Source of the DNA: VAZQ01 sp963725065 | Lineage (GTDB): Bacteria > Pseudomonadota > Alphaproteobacteria > Rhizobiales > Xanthobacteraceae | Assembly (NCBI GenBank): GCA_963725065.1 | Contig: CAVRXD010000063.1 | Location: forward strand, 124,001-188,000 | Direction: 5' to 3' | DNA length: 64,000 bases | Shown here: positions 1 to 8,607 of the stretch, in pieces | How positions within the stretch are numbered: the stretch's first letter is position 1 | How the letters are laid out: each line of letters begins with the position of its first letter | Notes under the pieces: generated by a model | What the model was told of the DNA's origin: nothing | What the model saw: the letters and a program-made list of their open reading frames with translations, nothing else | Databases searched by the model: none | Program-made: the position numbers and the translations under genes

Positions 1-1384
1 CATCACGCCGACCGCCAGTCCCGCCGTGTGAGCGAGCGAGCCGAGCGCGAGCACGCCAGAGCGGATGGCGAGTCGGACGCGGCCGTCGGTGCGCTGATAG
101 AGTTCAGGATGGGCGGTCAGGAACTGAAGTTGTTCCCGTTCCGACGCTCCCGCCATGCCGTCCACATAGTGGTGCCCGTTGCGCTCCACATGGGTTGCGC
201 CCACCAGGGTGGCCAGCGCGAGGTCTTGCTGGACCGCGATTCCTCCCTGCGTGGTGAGATCCTCGCACGACATGAAATAGGAGGGCGATCCCCCCTGCGT
301 GTTCCAGTGCGCGATGCGCGCTCGGTTCAACAGCGCGCGGTAGAAACCCTTGCAGGACTTCACCGAGATGCCGCGGTAGCCGAGCGCCCGTGCTTCCGGA
401 AAAACGCCGATATCGGCGTCGGACTCGTCAATCTCAACCGCAATCTCGCGTGTGAGCTTGTGTATCGGCTCCGCCAGCGCTTTCGCGCGGGCGATCGGCT
501 GCTCGATGAACAGGATCGATGCCTTCAGGCGCGCGAGCCGCTCCTCCGCGTTGATGCGGTGCCATAACGCGATGACGGCGTCGACATGCTCGAATTGCTC
601 GTTGCCGTCCAGGGTCGTGAAATAAGGCTCCGGAATGCGGTCGAGCACCGCGGCGACGCGGGCGAGACGATCGATGTCGGCATCAAGCGAACCTGCCACC
701 TTGAGCTTGAAATAGCGCTGTCCGTAGGTAGCAATCACTTCTTCGAGGCTCTCCGGCAGGCCGTCGTCGAGCCGCTTGCCGGCGGTGTCCGCCCGCGTCA
801 ACGCGTCGACGAGCCCCACCGTGTGGCGCGCGAAGATCGATGGGGCCGGGCGCAAGTCTGCCAGGAAAGCGTCGAAATCGAAGCCCGCGAGGTCGGGCGC
901 GGTCGCTGCCGTCAGCGCAATGCGGTTGCTGCGCACGAGTTCGAACACCGACGCGCCTTCGAGCCGGCCGAGTGCGTCGATGATCGCGCGCTCGATGAGC
1001 GCAAGCCCGAACGAAGCGACGAGGCCATTGAGGCCGGCGCGCTCGCAAGCCGCATGATGCGCCGCATCGACCGCGGCGGAGAGGCCGAAGGGGGTATCGG
1101 TTCCGGCATCGAGAACGTGGCTCCGCGCGATATCGAGCGAGCGGCGGAGCTGGTCGAAATTTTCGTCGTTGGTCAAAGTCCGGCGACTTGTCGAACCACT
1201 TCGGCACCAGGAGCTCGGCGGAAATGCCTTCGCCTTCGCGCCCGTCCGCCAGCCGCACGCGCACCCGCACGAACGCCTGCGGCGCCTCGGTGAGCGTGAC
1301 CACGCCGAAACGGAAGGGCAGCCGGAGCTTGACCGGGCGCTCATAAAACGTCGCCTGCGTGAGGCGTAGTCGCGTCTCGCTCAT
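1..1384 (-). pseudogene. Enolase-superfamily (mandelate racemase/muconate-lactonizing-like) enzyme, frameshifted, 3' end off the window
   Basis: The product reads as an enolase-superfamily enzyme: a capping domain (start MSETRLRLTQATFYERPVKL) followed by a barrel with the KxK motif (YFKLKVAG) and acidic metal-ligand stretches (EIDESDADIG). Members abstract a proton alpha to a carboxylate using Mg2+. The frame breaks at about 1173-1178 (minus-strand GACTTTGACC). Removing one T restores an open frame of about 460 codons that runs off the left edge without a stop. The start codon overlaps the stop of the upstream isomerase gene (ATGA at 1381-1384), so the two are translationally coupled and lie at the end of the tctCBA operon. 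The substrate is probably a hydroxy or sugar acid brought in by that transporter (inference). The indel may be a true mutation or a sequencing error. Confidence 0.75.
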
Positions 1385-2212
1385 GCGTTGCCTGCCTCGA
1401 TCAAGCCGCGCAGATAGCCGATCTGCCGCGCGGCGCATGTGGGGCCGTCGGGCTCGTAAATGAACGGCTCGATGGCGGCGTCGCCAGGATATTTGGTGGC
1501 GGCGAGCGCCGCGAGAATGGGTGCGAATGCCATCGTTCCTTCGCCCGGACCGCGCCGGTTCGGGTCGTTGAAATGGATGTGGCCGATGAGGCCGGTGGGC
1601 ACCCAGCGGCGCACGAGGTCGGCGACGGGGACCGCTTCCGCCTGTCCGGCCGCCGAACAATCGATCATGGTGCGCACCGCCGGGCTGTCGATGGCGCGAA
1701 CGACCGCGGCAGCCTCCTCCACGGTGTTGACGAACTGGGTCTCGCGGCGCGACAGCGGCTCGATGCAATAGACGACGCGCGCCTGCGCCGCCGCTTCGGC
1801 AACCGCGGCAAAGCAATCGACGGCGCGCTTGCGTCCCGTCGTCCTCTTCGCCGGCGACGAGCGTGCGTTGAAGGGGCGAGCCATGCACCAGGACGCGGGC
1901 ACCGAGATCGGCGGCCAGCCCGCACAGTGCGCGCATGACGTCGACCGTGCGGTGGCGCTGGCCTGCATCGGACGCGGTGATCGACAGCCCGGGCGGTGCG
2001 CGCAGCAGATAGTGCAGGCTGGTGATGGCGATCCCGGCATCGGTCGCGGCGCGGCGCCACGCGGCGGCTTGCGCAGCTGGCAGACGGGCCGGGTCATCGG
2101 TCAGCGTGAACGGGGCGATCTCGATGGCGTCATAGCCGACGCTGCGGGCGAAGGCGCATTGCCGTTCGAACGGCATGGCAGCGATCACCTCGTTGCAGAG
2201 TGCGATGCGCAT
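1381..2212 (-). pseudogene. Sugar phosphate isomerase/epimerase-like TIM barrel protein, frameshifted
   Basis: The N-terminal part (MRIALCNEVIAAMPFERQ, then VGYDAIEIAPF) and the C-terminal part (YCIEPLSRRETQFVNT, GHIHFNDPNRRGPGEG) are the two halves of an AP-endonuclease-2/xylose-isomerase-like TIM barrel. Family members isomerise or epimerise sugars with a divalent metal bound by Glu, Asp and His. The halves lie in different frames: the shift falls at about 1831-1845, where one extra base around the minus-strand GGGACGC gives the mismatch. With it corrected the protein is about 276 aa, normal for the family. The start at 2212 lies 5 bp past the tctA stop, and the stop overlaps the next gene. 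Its place in the operon suggests it acts on the substrate imported by TctABC. Confidence 0.75.
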
Positions 2213-2216
2213 GTCG

Positions 2217-3752
2217 TCAGCTCGAGCGGCGGAATGCCGGCAGGACCCGAGCCACCACGGCGTCGCGCCAGCGCGACACCGCGGCGTGGATGATCGGAAC
2301 ATTGGTGATGAACGTCCACAGCACGAGGACAGCCAGCACCGCGCTGATCGGGCGCGAAAAGAAGGGAAGCAGGTCGCCGTCGCTCAGCACCAGCCCTCGC
2401 CGCAAATTCTTGTCCAGAATGTCGCCCAGCACCAGTCCCAGCACGAATGGTGCTGCCGGGTACCCATTGCGCCGCATGATGAAGACCAGCGTGCCGAAGC
2501 CGAGCATGGTGTAGACGTCGAACAGCCGCGACGACAGCGAATAGGACCCGATCACGCACAGCACGAAGATGATCGGCATCATGATCGAACGAGGGACTTG
2601 CGCGATCCTGAGCAGCGGGCGGATGAAGAACAGCCCGAAAAACAGGATCCCGATGGTGGAGAACAGCACCATCGCGACGACGTCGTACACGAATTGCGGG
2701 TTCTCGACCATCAGCATCGGGCCCGCCTGCACGCCGTGGATGATCATTGCCGCGAGCAGCACGGCGCAGGGCGCAGACCCCGGGATCGCGAGCGCGAGCG
2801 CCGGAATGATCCCGCCCGGGACCGAGGCGTTGTCGCCGGTCTCGGCGGCCATCAGGCCCTCGATCGAACCCTTGCCGTATTTTTCCGGCTCTTTGCTCAG
2901 CCGCTTGGCGGTGGCGTAGGACGACCACGCCGCCATGTCCTCGCCGACGCCGGGCAAAATACCGACCCACACGCCGATCACACCCGAACGCAGGATGGTC
3001 CGCCAATATTTCAGCACGTCCATGATGCGCGGAAGCGGGGAGCCGAATTCCATGATCTTCGGCCGCGCGAAGCGCTCGCTCATCACCGTGAGCACTTCCG
3101 AGAAGCCGAATGCACCGACGAGAACCGGGATGAGCCCAAATCCGCCGGCGAGATCGGCATTGCCGAAGCTGAAGCGCTCGTAGGCATACATGCCTTCCTG
3201 GCCGATGCCGGCGACGAACAGGCCGAGAAAGCCCGCGAGCCAGCCCTTGAGCGGGTCGGCAGCGACCACGTTGCCCGACATGACGACGCCGAGGAGTGCG
3301 AGCCAGAAGAACTCGAAGGCGCCGAAGCTCAACGCCACTTCGCCCAGCATCGGGGTGAACAGCGCCAGGCAGACGAGGCCGAACAGCGTGCCGACGACCG
3401 AGCCGGTCGTGGCGATCCCCATGGCGCGACCCGCTTGCCCCTGGCGGGCGAGTTGGTAGCCGTCGATGCAAGCGGCGGCGTTTGCGGCCGTGCCTGGAAT
3501 GTTCAGCAGGATCGCGGTGCGGCTGCCGCCATAGATCGCGCCGTTATATGCGCAGACCAGCACGAGGATCGCCTGGTTGGGCTGCATCTTCAGCGTCAGC
3601 GTCGTCAGCAGCGTGATGACAAGGGTAGCGCTAAGCCCCGGCATGCAACCGGCGACCACACCGAGCAGGGTCGCCCCGAAGGCAAGCGTGAGCGAGACCG
3701 GATTGAGATACCCGACCACTGCATTGCCGAACATGACGAGGCCGTCGAACAT
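2217..3752 (-). CDS. tctA: Tripartite tricarboxylate transporter large permease, TctA family
   Basis: A 511-residue polytopic membrane protein with the TctA hallmarks: an N-terminal GVVAGCMPGLSATLVITLL segment, the YGGSRTAILLNIPGTA loop, and repeated hydrophobic helices to the C-terminus. TctA forms the Na+- or H+-coupled channel of a tripartite carboxylate importer, working with the small subunit TctB and the periplasmic receptor TctC, both encoded directly upstream on the same strand. Length is typical (about 500 aa). Two sugar-acid-type enzymes follow within a few bases, so transporter and catabolic genes appear co-transcribed. The substrate is unknown. Confidence 0.95.
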   Translation of the reverse strand: MFDGLVMFGNAVVGYLNPVSLTLAFGATLLGVVAGCMPGLSATLVITLLTTLTLKMQPNQAILVLVCAYNGAIYGGSRTAILLNIPGTAANAAACIDGYQLARQGQAGRAMGIATTGSVVGTLFGLVCLALFTPMLGEVALSFGAFEFFWLALLGVVMSGNVVAADPLKGWLAGFLGLFVAGIGQEGMYAYERFSFGNADLAGGFGLIPVLVGAFGFSEVLTVMSERFARPKIMEFGSPLPRIMDVLKYWRTILRSGVIGVWVGILPGVGEDMAAWSSYATAKRLSKEPEKYGKGSIEGLMAAETGDNASVPGGIIPALALAIPGSAPCAVLLAAMIIHGVQAGPMLMVENPQFVYDVVAMVLFSTIGILFFGLFFIRPLLRIAQVPRSIMMPIIFVLCVIGSYSLSSRLFDVYTMLGFGTLVFIMRRNGYPAAPFVLGLVLGDILDKNLRRGLVLSDGDLLPFFSRPISAVLAVLVLWTFITNVPIIHAAVSRWRDAVVARVLPAFRRSS

Positions 3753-3767
3753 GGCTTGTGCGGTCTC

Positions 3768-4322
3768 TCAGGGCAGGCGGACCAGAAAAATGCGCTCGAA
3801 CGTCAGCATCACCACGGTCGCCACGGCCGGCGACACGAGGGCAGCGATCACCAGACGGCGCAGAGTCGGTGACGCGGGCACGCGATCGGTTTCGTCCAAC
3901 AAGAGAATGTGCAGGAACAGAAAGCCGGCCGTCAGCGCCCAGTAGGGCAGGCCGCCTCCGAGCAGGACGCCGCCGTAGGTCACGCACAGCAGCCAGCTCA
4001 GCGCCACTCTTCTCCAGTCGAACTCGTCCCCGTGTGCGGTCGCCGCGACGGCGTCGGCCGCGGCGGTTGCGTCGGCGGAGGCGGGAGTTGCCGGCTCGGG
4101 GACATCGCCAGCGCCCGGCTCATGCCGAACCAGCAGGATCGATCCGAAAATGATGAAGGCGATGCCAAGCAACCCGGGAACGACGCCCGGCGCAGTCGCG
4201 AGCGGGATCCCGAGCGACTGCAGCCGGTCCATGGCCCAGGCGCCGTAGACGACGGCAAGGCCGAAGGCGACCCAGATAAGGCCGCCGATGCGATCGGCCG
4301 AGAGAAGCTTCGTCAATGGCAT
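3768..4322 (-). CDS. tctB: Tripartite tricarboxylate transporter small permease, TctB family
   Basis: A 184-residue protein with four predicted membrane helices: two near the N-terminus (IGGLIWVAFGLAVVYGAW; VVPGLLGIAFIIFGSILLV), then a hydrophilic Ala/Pro-rich loop at about residues 70-100, then two further helices. This is the usual TctB layout. It is the small membrane subunit that assembles with TctA. It sits between tctC and tctA with short gaps (about 30 and 15 bp), the canonical tctCBA order. The long acidic loop is somewhat larger than usual but not disruptive. Confidence 0.9.
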   Translation of the reverse strand: MPLTKLLSADRIGGLIWVAFGLAVVYGAWAMDRLQSLGIPLATAPGVVPGLLGIAFIIFGSILLVRHEPGAGDVPEPATPASADATAAADAVAATAHGDEFDWRRVALSWLLCVTYGGVLLGGGLPYWALTAGFLFLHILLLDETDRVPASPTLRRLVIAALVSPAVATVVMLTFERIFLVRLP

Positions 4323-4355
4323 GGTGCTGCGGCAGGGCGCGCCGTAGGCAAACGG

Positions 4356-5360
4356 CTACGGTTTCGGGATGCCGACCGTGTCGGGGGACACCTTGGCCTT
4401 GCCGCCGTCCTGCAGCTGCCACGCCGTGGTGCGGATCGCGGGGCCGACCAGCTGCTGCGCCTCGTCCCCATACGCCGGCGCGAACAAGGCGCCGTTGGCA
4501 GTCGCATATTTCTTGAGGGTTTCCGACTTCATGATGACGTCCTTCCAAACCATGTCGAGGGTCTGCAGGACGGGCGCCGGAACGTTCTTCGGCACGAAGA
4601 TGCCGAAATAATTGGCGTCGGGCTTGAAACCGGCGACCGCCGACGTGATTGGCGGGATCGTGCCATAACCTTCGAGCTCGAGCGGCTGGTCGGACAGCAC
4701 CGCGAGCGCGCGCAGGCGGTTGCCGCGGATCATGTTGGCCTGCTCGACCGCGAGCTGCGCGGTGACCTCGGTCTCGCCGGCAACGGTTGCGATAACCGCC
4801 GGATTGCCGCCATCGTAGGACACGTGCTTGTAGGTGAGACCGAGCGCCCGAGTGAACGCTTCGATCGCCGCGTGGCCCGAGGAATTGATGCCGGCGCTTG
4901 CAACCGACACCTGACCGGGCCTCGCCTTCATGGCATTCACGACGTCCTGTGCACTTTTGTACGGCGTGTTGTTGTTGACGCCGAGGATCGAGACATTGAC
5001 CACATTGAGATAAAGCCGCCAGTCCGCGATCTTGGTGTCAAGCAGGCCGCTGATGACATACGTACCGAGGTCTTTGGCCGCGCCCGCGGTCCAGGTGTAG
5101 CCGTCGGGCGGCGCCTGCATCGCGTTGCGAGTGCCGATCGACCCGGACGCGCCGCCCTGATTCACGACGACGACTTTCTGCCCGAGCGCCTTCTCGATCT
5201 CGGCCGCGGTGACGCGGCTCACCTGGTCGGTCGATCCGCCGGCCGCCCAAGGCACGATCAGCGTGATCGGCTTCTCCGGCTTCCACGGGTAATTTTGCGC
5301 GGAAGCCGCGCCGGTGAGCGCAACCACGGCAGCGGTCGCAATGGTGATGATGCGTGGCAT
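4356..5360 (-). CDS. tctC: Tripartite tricarboxylate transporter receptor, TctC/Bug family
   Basis: A periplasmic solute receptor of about 334 aa. The signal peptide is MPRIITIATAAVVALTGAASA, followed by the Bug-family signatures PITLIVPWAAGGSTDQVSR and NQGGASGSIGTRNA, which form the two carboxylate-binding loops. Start 5360 is chosen because a good ribosome site (GGGAGGA) precedes it and the signal peptide begins there; the frame stays open further upstream but without protein-like sequence. It is the first gene of the tctCBA operon and delivers substrate to TctAB. A promoter is expected in the 370 bp upstream. Confidence 0.93.
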   Translation of the reverse strand: MPRIITIATAAVVALTGAASAQNYPWKPEKPITLIVPWAAGGSTDQVSRVTAAEIEKALGQKVVVVNQGGASGSIGTRNAMQAPPDGYTWTAGAAKDLGTYVISGLLDTKIADWRLYLNVVNVSILGVNNNTPYKSAQDVVNAMKARPGQVSVASAGINSSGHAAIEAFTRALGLTYKHVSYDGGNPAVIATVAGETEVTAQLAVEQANMIRGNRLRALAVLSDQPLELEGYGTIPPITSAVAGFKPDANYFGIFVPKNVPAPVLQTLDMVWKDVIMKSETLKKYATANGALFAPAYGDEAQQLVGPAIRTTAWQLQDGGKAKVSPDTVGIPKP

Positions 5361-5731
5361 TATCGTCCTCCCGATGAATTTGTTTTCTGATGCTGAGTGC
5401 CGAACTTGTTTGTCGGCTTGTCTCGACGCCAGCACGGCCATGCACAGGGCCCGCTGCGACCATTTCGACATTCGCGTCGTCGTCGGTTCCGATCGTGCAG
5501 GACGCGCGCCTGTTAGGCAAGCCGCAACAGCGTGGCGGGACGGGGCAACAAGCCGCGCCGCCGAGCTATCGTTGGACCAACAAAGCCGGCCCATCCGTCT
5601 GCTGGAGCCGATGGCGATTGTCGGCGTCTCTGCCGGCGCTTGGAGCCCGCGCGAAGGTCGCCAGCGAAGGGCGTCGGCGGCCGCGTGTCATGCTCGGTTC
5701 GACGTCCCCTGCGTCGGTCGCGGCAACCCGC
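5361..5731. other. Intergenic region upstream of tctC
   Basis: About 370 bases between the tctC start and the end of the next minus-strand gene. I see no convincing gene in either direction; open frames here lack start signals and family resemblance. It should hold the tctCBA promoter and the terminator of the ABC operon that ends at 5732, but I could not identify a clear -35/-10 pair or hairpin. Confidence 0.5.
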
Positions 5732-6730
5732 TCAGCACGGTGGCGGCGGCGCATCGACCAATTTCGGATTGATCGCCTTGAGACCCTCGGGCCAGGTCAG
5801 CTGATTGAAGTCGATCTTCTGCTCGGTCATCTTCTCCGTCTGCGCCCAGCGGCTGAGGCTGCAGAAGTCGTCGTAGTAGATCTTGTCGAGCGCGAGCGGG
5901 CGCGTATTGGTGTCCCACTGCTCGCGCGTGGCCTTCTCGCTCAGGTCGAGCTTGGCCTTGGCGTAGGCGGCGACGCCGGCGAAGTCCTTCTCGGCGATGT
6001 CGCGGCCCTTGATCGTCGCCCGCAGCCAGCGCGTGGCGATGTCCTTGCCTTGCGGGCTCGCCAGCCATTCGGGCCGCGCGCCGGCGACCAGGTAGCCCTG
6101 GATGTAACCGGTCGCGTCGGTCAGGTAGTGCGCCTTGTCCGGGCAAATCTCGAGCGTGCGCGATCCGACCGGCTGCCAGATGAAGAAGGCGGCGATGTCG
6201 CCCCCGCACAGCGCCGCGGGCAGCACCTGGGTATCCAGGTTCTTCACCGTCACCTTCGACGGATCGACGCCATTCTTGGTCAGGTACTCGGAGATGAACC
6301 ACGATCCCGTGGATCCGACGCGGGTTGCGACGGTCTTGCCGACGAGGTCCTGCGGCTTGGTGATCTCTTTGCGCGCGACCGCGACATAGCCCTTGGCGTC
6401 GCGCTCGATGACGGCGATGGTGCGGTAGTCGCCCTTGACGCGGAAGAAGTACTGCACGCTCGGCAGGTCGCCGGTCATCACGATGTCGCCTTGCCCGGTC
6501 TGGAACGCCTGGAACGCGGTCGTGCCGGACGGGAACAGGCGGTAGGTGACGTCGAGGCCCTCCTGCTGATAGAGCCCCTTCTCGAACGCCATCCAGATCG
6601 AATCGTTGTTGACCGACGGCTGCCCGAACAACGTCATCTTGAGCGCCGCCTGCTGCGCGTGCACCGGCATCGCGCCAAGGCAGAGGCTTATTCCAATCGC
6701 TGCCGCGAGCGGCGTTCGAAGGTCGCGCAT
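5732..6730 (-). CDS. ABC transporter substrate-binding protein, NMT1/SsuA-TauA-like
   Basis: A 332-residue exported receptor. The signal peptide (MRDLRTPLAAAIGISLCLGAMPVHA) is followed by the NMT1/THI5-like fold: KMTLFGQPSVNNDSIWMAFEKG, YQQEGLDVTYRLFPSG and a mid-protein VGKTVATRVGSTGSWF hinge. Proteins of this family bind sulfonates, nitriles, pyrimidine precursors or aromatic acids for an SsuBC-type importer. AAGGAG lies 7-8 bp before the start at 6730. The permease and ATPase genes lie immediately upstream on the same strand, so this is the third gene of an ABC operon. It ends in an unusual four-proline-Cys tail. Substrate not assignable. Confidence 0.88.
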   Translation of the reverse strand: MRDLRTPLAAAIGISLCLGAMPVHAQQAALKMTLFGQPSVNNDSIWMAFEKGLYQQEGLDVTYRLFPSGTTAFQAFQTGQGDIVMTGDLPSVQYFFRVKGDYRTIAVIERDAKGYVAVARKEITKPQDLVGKTVATRVGSTGSWFISEYLTKNGVDPSKVTVKNLDTQVLPAALCGGDIAAFFIWQPVGSRTLEICPDKAHYLTDATGYIQGYLVAGARPEWLASPQGKDIATRWLRATIKGRDIAEKDFAGVAAYAKAKLDLSEKATREQWDTNTRPLALDKIYYDDFCSLSRWAQTEKMTEQKIDFNQLTWPEGLKAINPKLVDAPPPPC

Positions 6731-6750
6731 GTGGCACTCCTTGTGTGGTC

Positions 6751-7608
6751 TCAGGTGACCGAGACGTAGGACATGTAGCGGGTGAGGACGCGCTCGACCA
6801 GGAAGCGGAAGATCCGATCGACCACGAAGCCGAGCAGGCAGATCGTCAGCAAGGCGACGAAGATGCGGTTCGTCTGCAGCAGCAGCGACGATTTCTGCAG
6901 CAGATATCCGATGCCGGAATCGGCCGCCAGGATCTCGGCCGGGATGATGCTCATGAACGAGGACGCCATCGCCACCCGCATGCCGGTCACGATGTAGGGC
7001 ACGGCGGAAGGAATGATCACCATCACGAAAATCTCGAGCTGATTGGCGCCGAGGCATTCGGCCGCGCGCTGGCGCGTGACCGGCGCCCGCCATACGCCGG
7101 CAGTGGTGTTGACGACCACGATGAAGAAGGTGCCCCAGAAGATCAGGAAGTACTTCGACATCTCTCCGATGCCGAACCAGATGACCGCGATCGTGATCAT
7201 GGCGGTGGGCGACAGATAGCGCAGCAGCTCCATGATCGGATCGAGCAGCTCGTGCAGGATGCGGATGCGTCCGAGCAGGACCCCGAACAGGATCCCGATC
7301 AGCGAGCCCGAGATGAATCCGACCAGCACCCGCACCATGCTGATCGACACATCCGCGAAGATCTCGCCGCTCATGATCATCGGAATCGCGGTGCGGATCA
7401 CCTCGACCGGCGGCGGGATCAGGAACGGGTTGAAGATGAAGGTCGACAGCAGCTGCCAGATGGAGAAGGCGATCGCCAGCGAGGCGGTGGACAGCAGAAG
7501 TCCGCGAAATCGGCTGCTGCCGATCGAAAGCCGGAGCGCGCGCAACGATATCCTTGGCGCCGGCAGGGCGGGCGGCGACGCCGGCCTTTCGTCGCGAACG
7601 TTCACCAT
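6751..7608 (-). CDS. ABC transporter permease, SsuC/TauC family
   Basis: A 285-residue inner-membrane permease. After a cytoplasmic N-terminal tail rich in Pro/Arg come about six helices, with the EAA-type coupling loop (AAECLGANQLEIFVMVIIPSAVPYIVTG) characteristic of the BPD_transp_1 domain. It pairs with the ATPase encoded just upstream and the receptor just downstream (gaps of about 28 and 20 bp). Uptake of a small organic anion is the family expectation; no residue discriminates the substrate. Confidence 0.93.
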   Translation of the reverse strand: MVNVRDERPASPPALPAPRISLRALRLSIGSSRFRGLLLSTASLAIAFSIWQLLSTFIFNPFLIPPPVEVIRTAIPMIMSGEIFADVSISMVRVLVGFISGSLIGILFGVLLGRIRILHELLDPIMELLRYLSPTAMITIAVIWFGIGEMSKYFLIFWGTFFIVVVNTTAGVWRAPVTRQRAAECLGANQLEIFVMVIIPSAVPYIVTGMRVAMASSFMSIIPAEILAADSGIGYLLQKSSLLLQTNRIFVALLTICLLGFVVDRIFRFLVERVLTRYMSYVSVT

Positions 7609-7636
7609 TGGTGCGCCGTGTTCATCCGGATGTCGT

Positions 7637-8419
7637 TCACTGCGCCGCCATGAGCTGCTCCGAGCGGACGACGTCGGGCTCCAGCAGCGCCTCGATCTCG
7701 TGAAACAGTTGCGCGACCTTGGGATGGGTGAGGTCGCGCGGCCGCGGCAGATCGACGGTGAAGATCTTGGCGATGGTGGAGCGCGGCCCGACCGACATCA
7801 TCGCGATCCGGTCCGCCAGCAGGATGGCCTCGGCGATGTCATGGGTGACGAAAACCACCGTCTTGCCGGTGCGCTGCCAGATTGTGAGCAGCACCGAATG
7901 CATCCTCCGGCGGGTGAGGGCGTCGAGCGCGCCGAACGGTTCGTCCATCAGCAGGACTTCCGGCTCGACCGCGAGCGCGCGCGCGATTTGCAGGCGCTGT
8001 CGCATGCCGCCGGAAAGTTGCGAGGGAAACTTGGTGCGATGCCGGTCCAGATCGACCATGCGCAGATACGTCTGGATGATCGTTTCCCACTCGCCCTTGG
8101 GCACTTTGCGAACGCGCAAGCCGAAGCGCACGTTTTCCTCGACGGACAGCCAGGGAAACAAGGCCGAACCGGCATCCTGGAAGAACATCACGCGGTCGCG
8201 GCCGGCTCCGGTCACGGCCCTTCCTTTGGAGGTCACCGATCCGCTGGTCGCCGGCTCGAAACCCGCGAGGATGTTGAGTAGCGTCGACTTGCCGCAGCCC
8301 GACGGCCCGAGCAGGCAGAAGAACTCGCCGTCGGTGATTTCGACATCGACACCGTCGAGCGCGACGTAGGGTTGATGCGCGCTATCGTACGTCTTGCGAA
8401 GGTTGGCGACCCGCAACAA
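7637..8419 (-). CDS. ABC transporter ATP-binding protein, SsuB/TauB family
   Basis: A 260-residue nucleotide-binding subunit. Walker A is GPSGCGKST (residues about 38-46), the Q-loop FFQDAGSALFPW follows, the ABC signature LSGGM is at about 135-139 and Walker B LLMDEP at about 156-161; the H-loop is FVTHD. It powers the SsuC-like permease encoded directly downstream. It is the first gene of the minus-strand ABC operon and faces the RidA-fusion gene across a 190-bp divergent intergenic region that probably carries both promoters. Confidence 0.94.
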   Translation of the reverse strand: MLRVANLRKTYDSAHQPYVALDGVDVEITDGEFFCLLGPSGCGKSTLLNILAGFEPATSGSVTSKGRAVTGAGRDRVMFFQDAGSALFPWLSVEENVRFGLRVRKVPKGEWETIIQTYLRMVDLDRHRTKFPSQLSGGMRQRLQIARALAVEPEVLLMDEPFGALDALTRRRMHSVLLTIWQRTGKTVVFVTHDIAEAILLADRIAMMSVGPRSTIAKIFTVDLPRPRDLTHPKVAQLFHEIEALLEPDVVRSEQLMAAQ

Positions 8420-8607
8420 ACTCTGCCTCCGGGGGACAGCAGGAGCACGACGGCTGCAAAACCGTAAGGTTGCCCCACGCGAGTGTCAATGAACGGACTT
8501 TCATCAATCGCTGCTGCTTTTGTCGGCGTGAACGCGCGCTCGAACAACGCGTCGCCGCGGTGCGCGAAGCAGCGACACCAATCCGCTGGGCATGGAGGAA
8601 GACAGTA

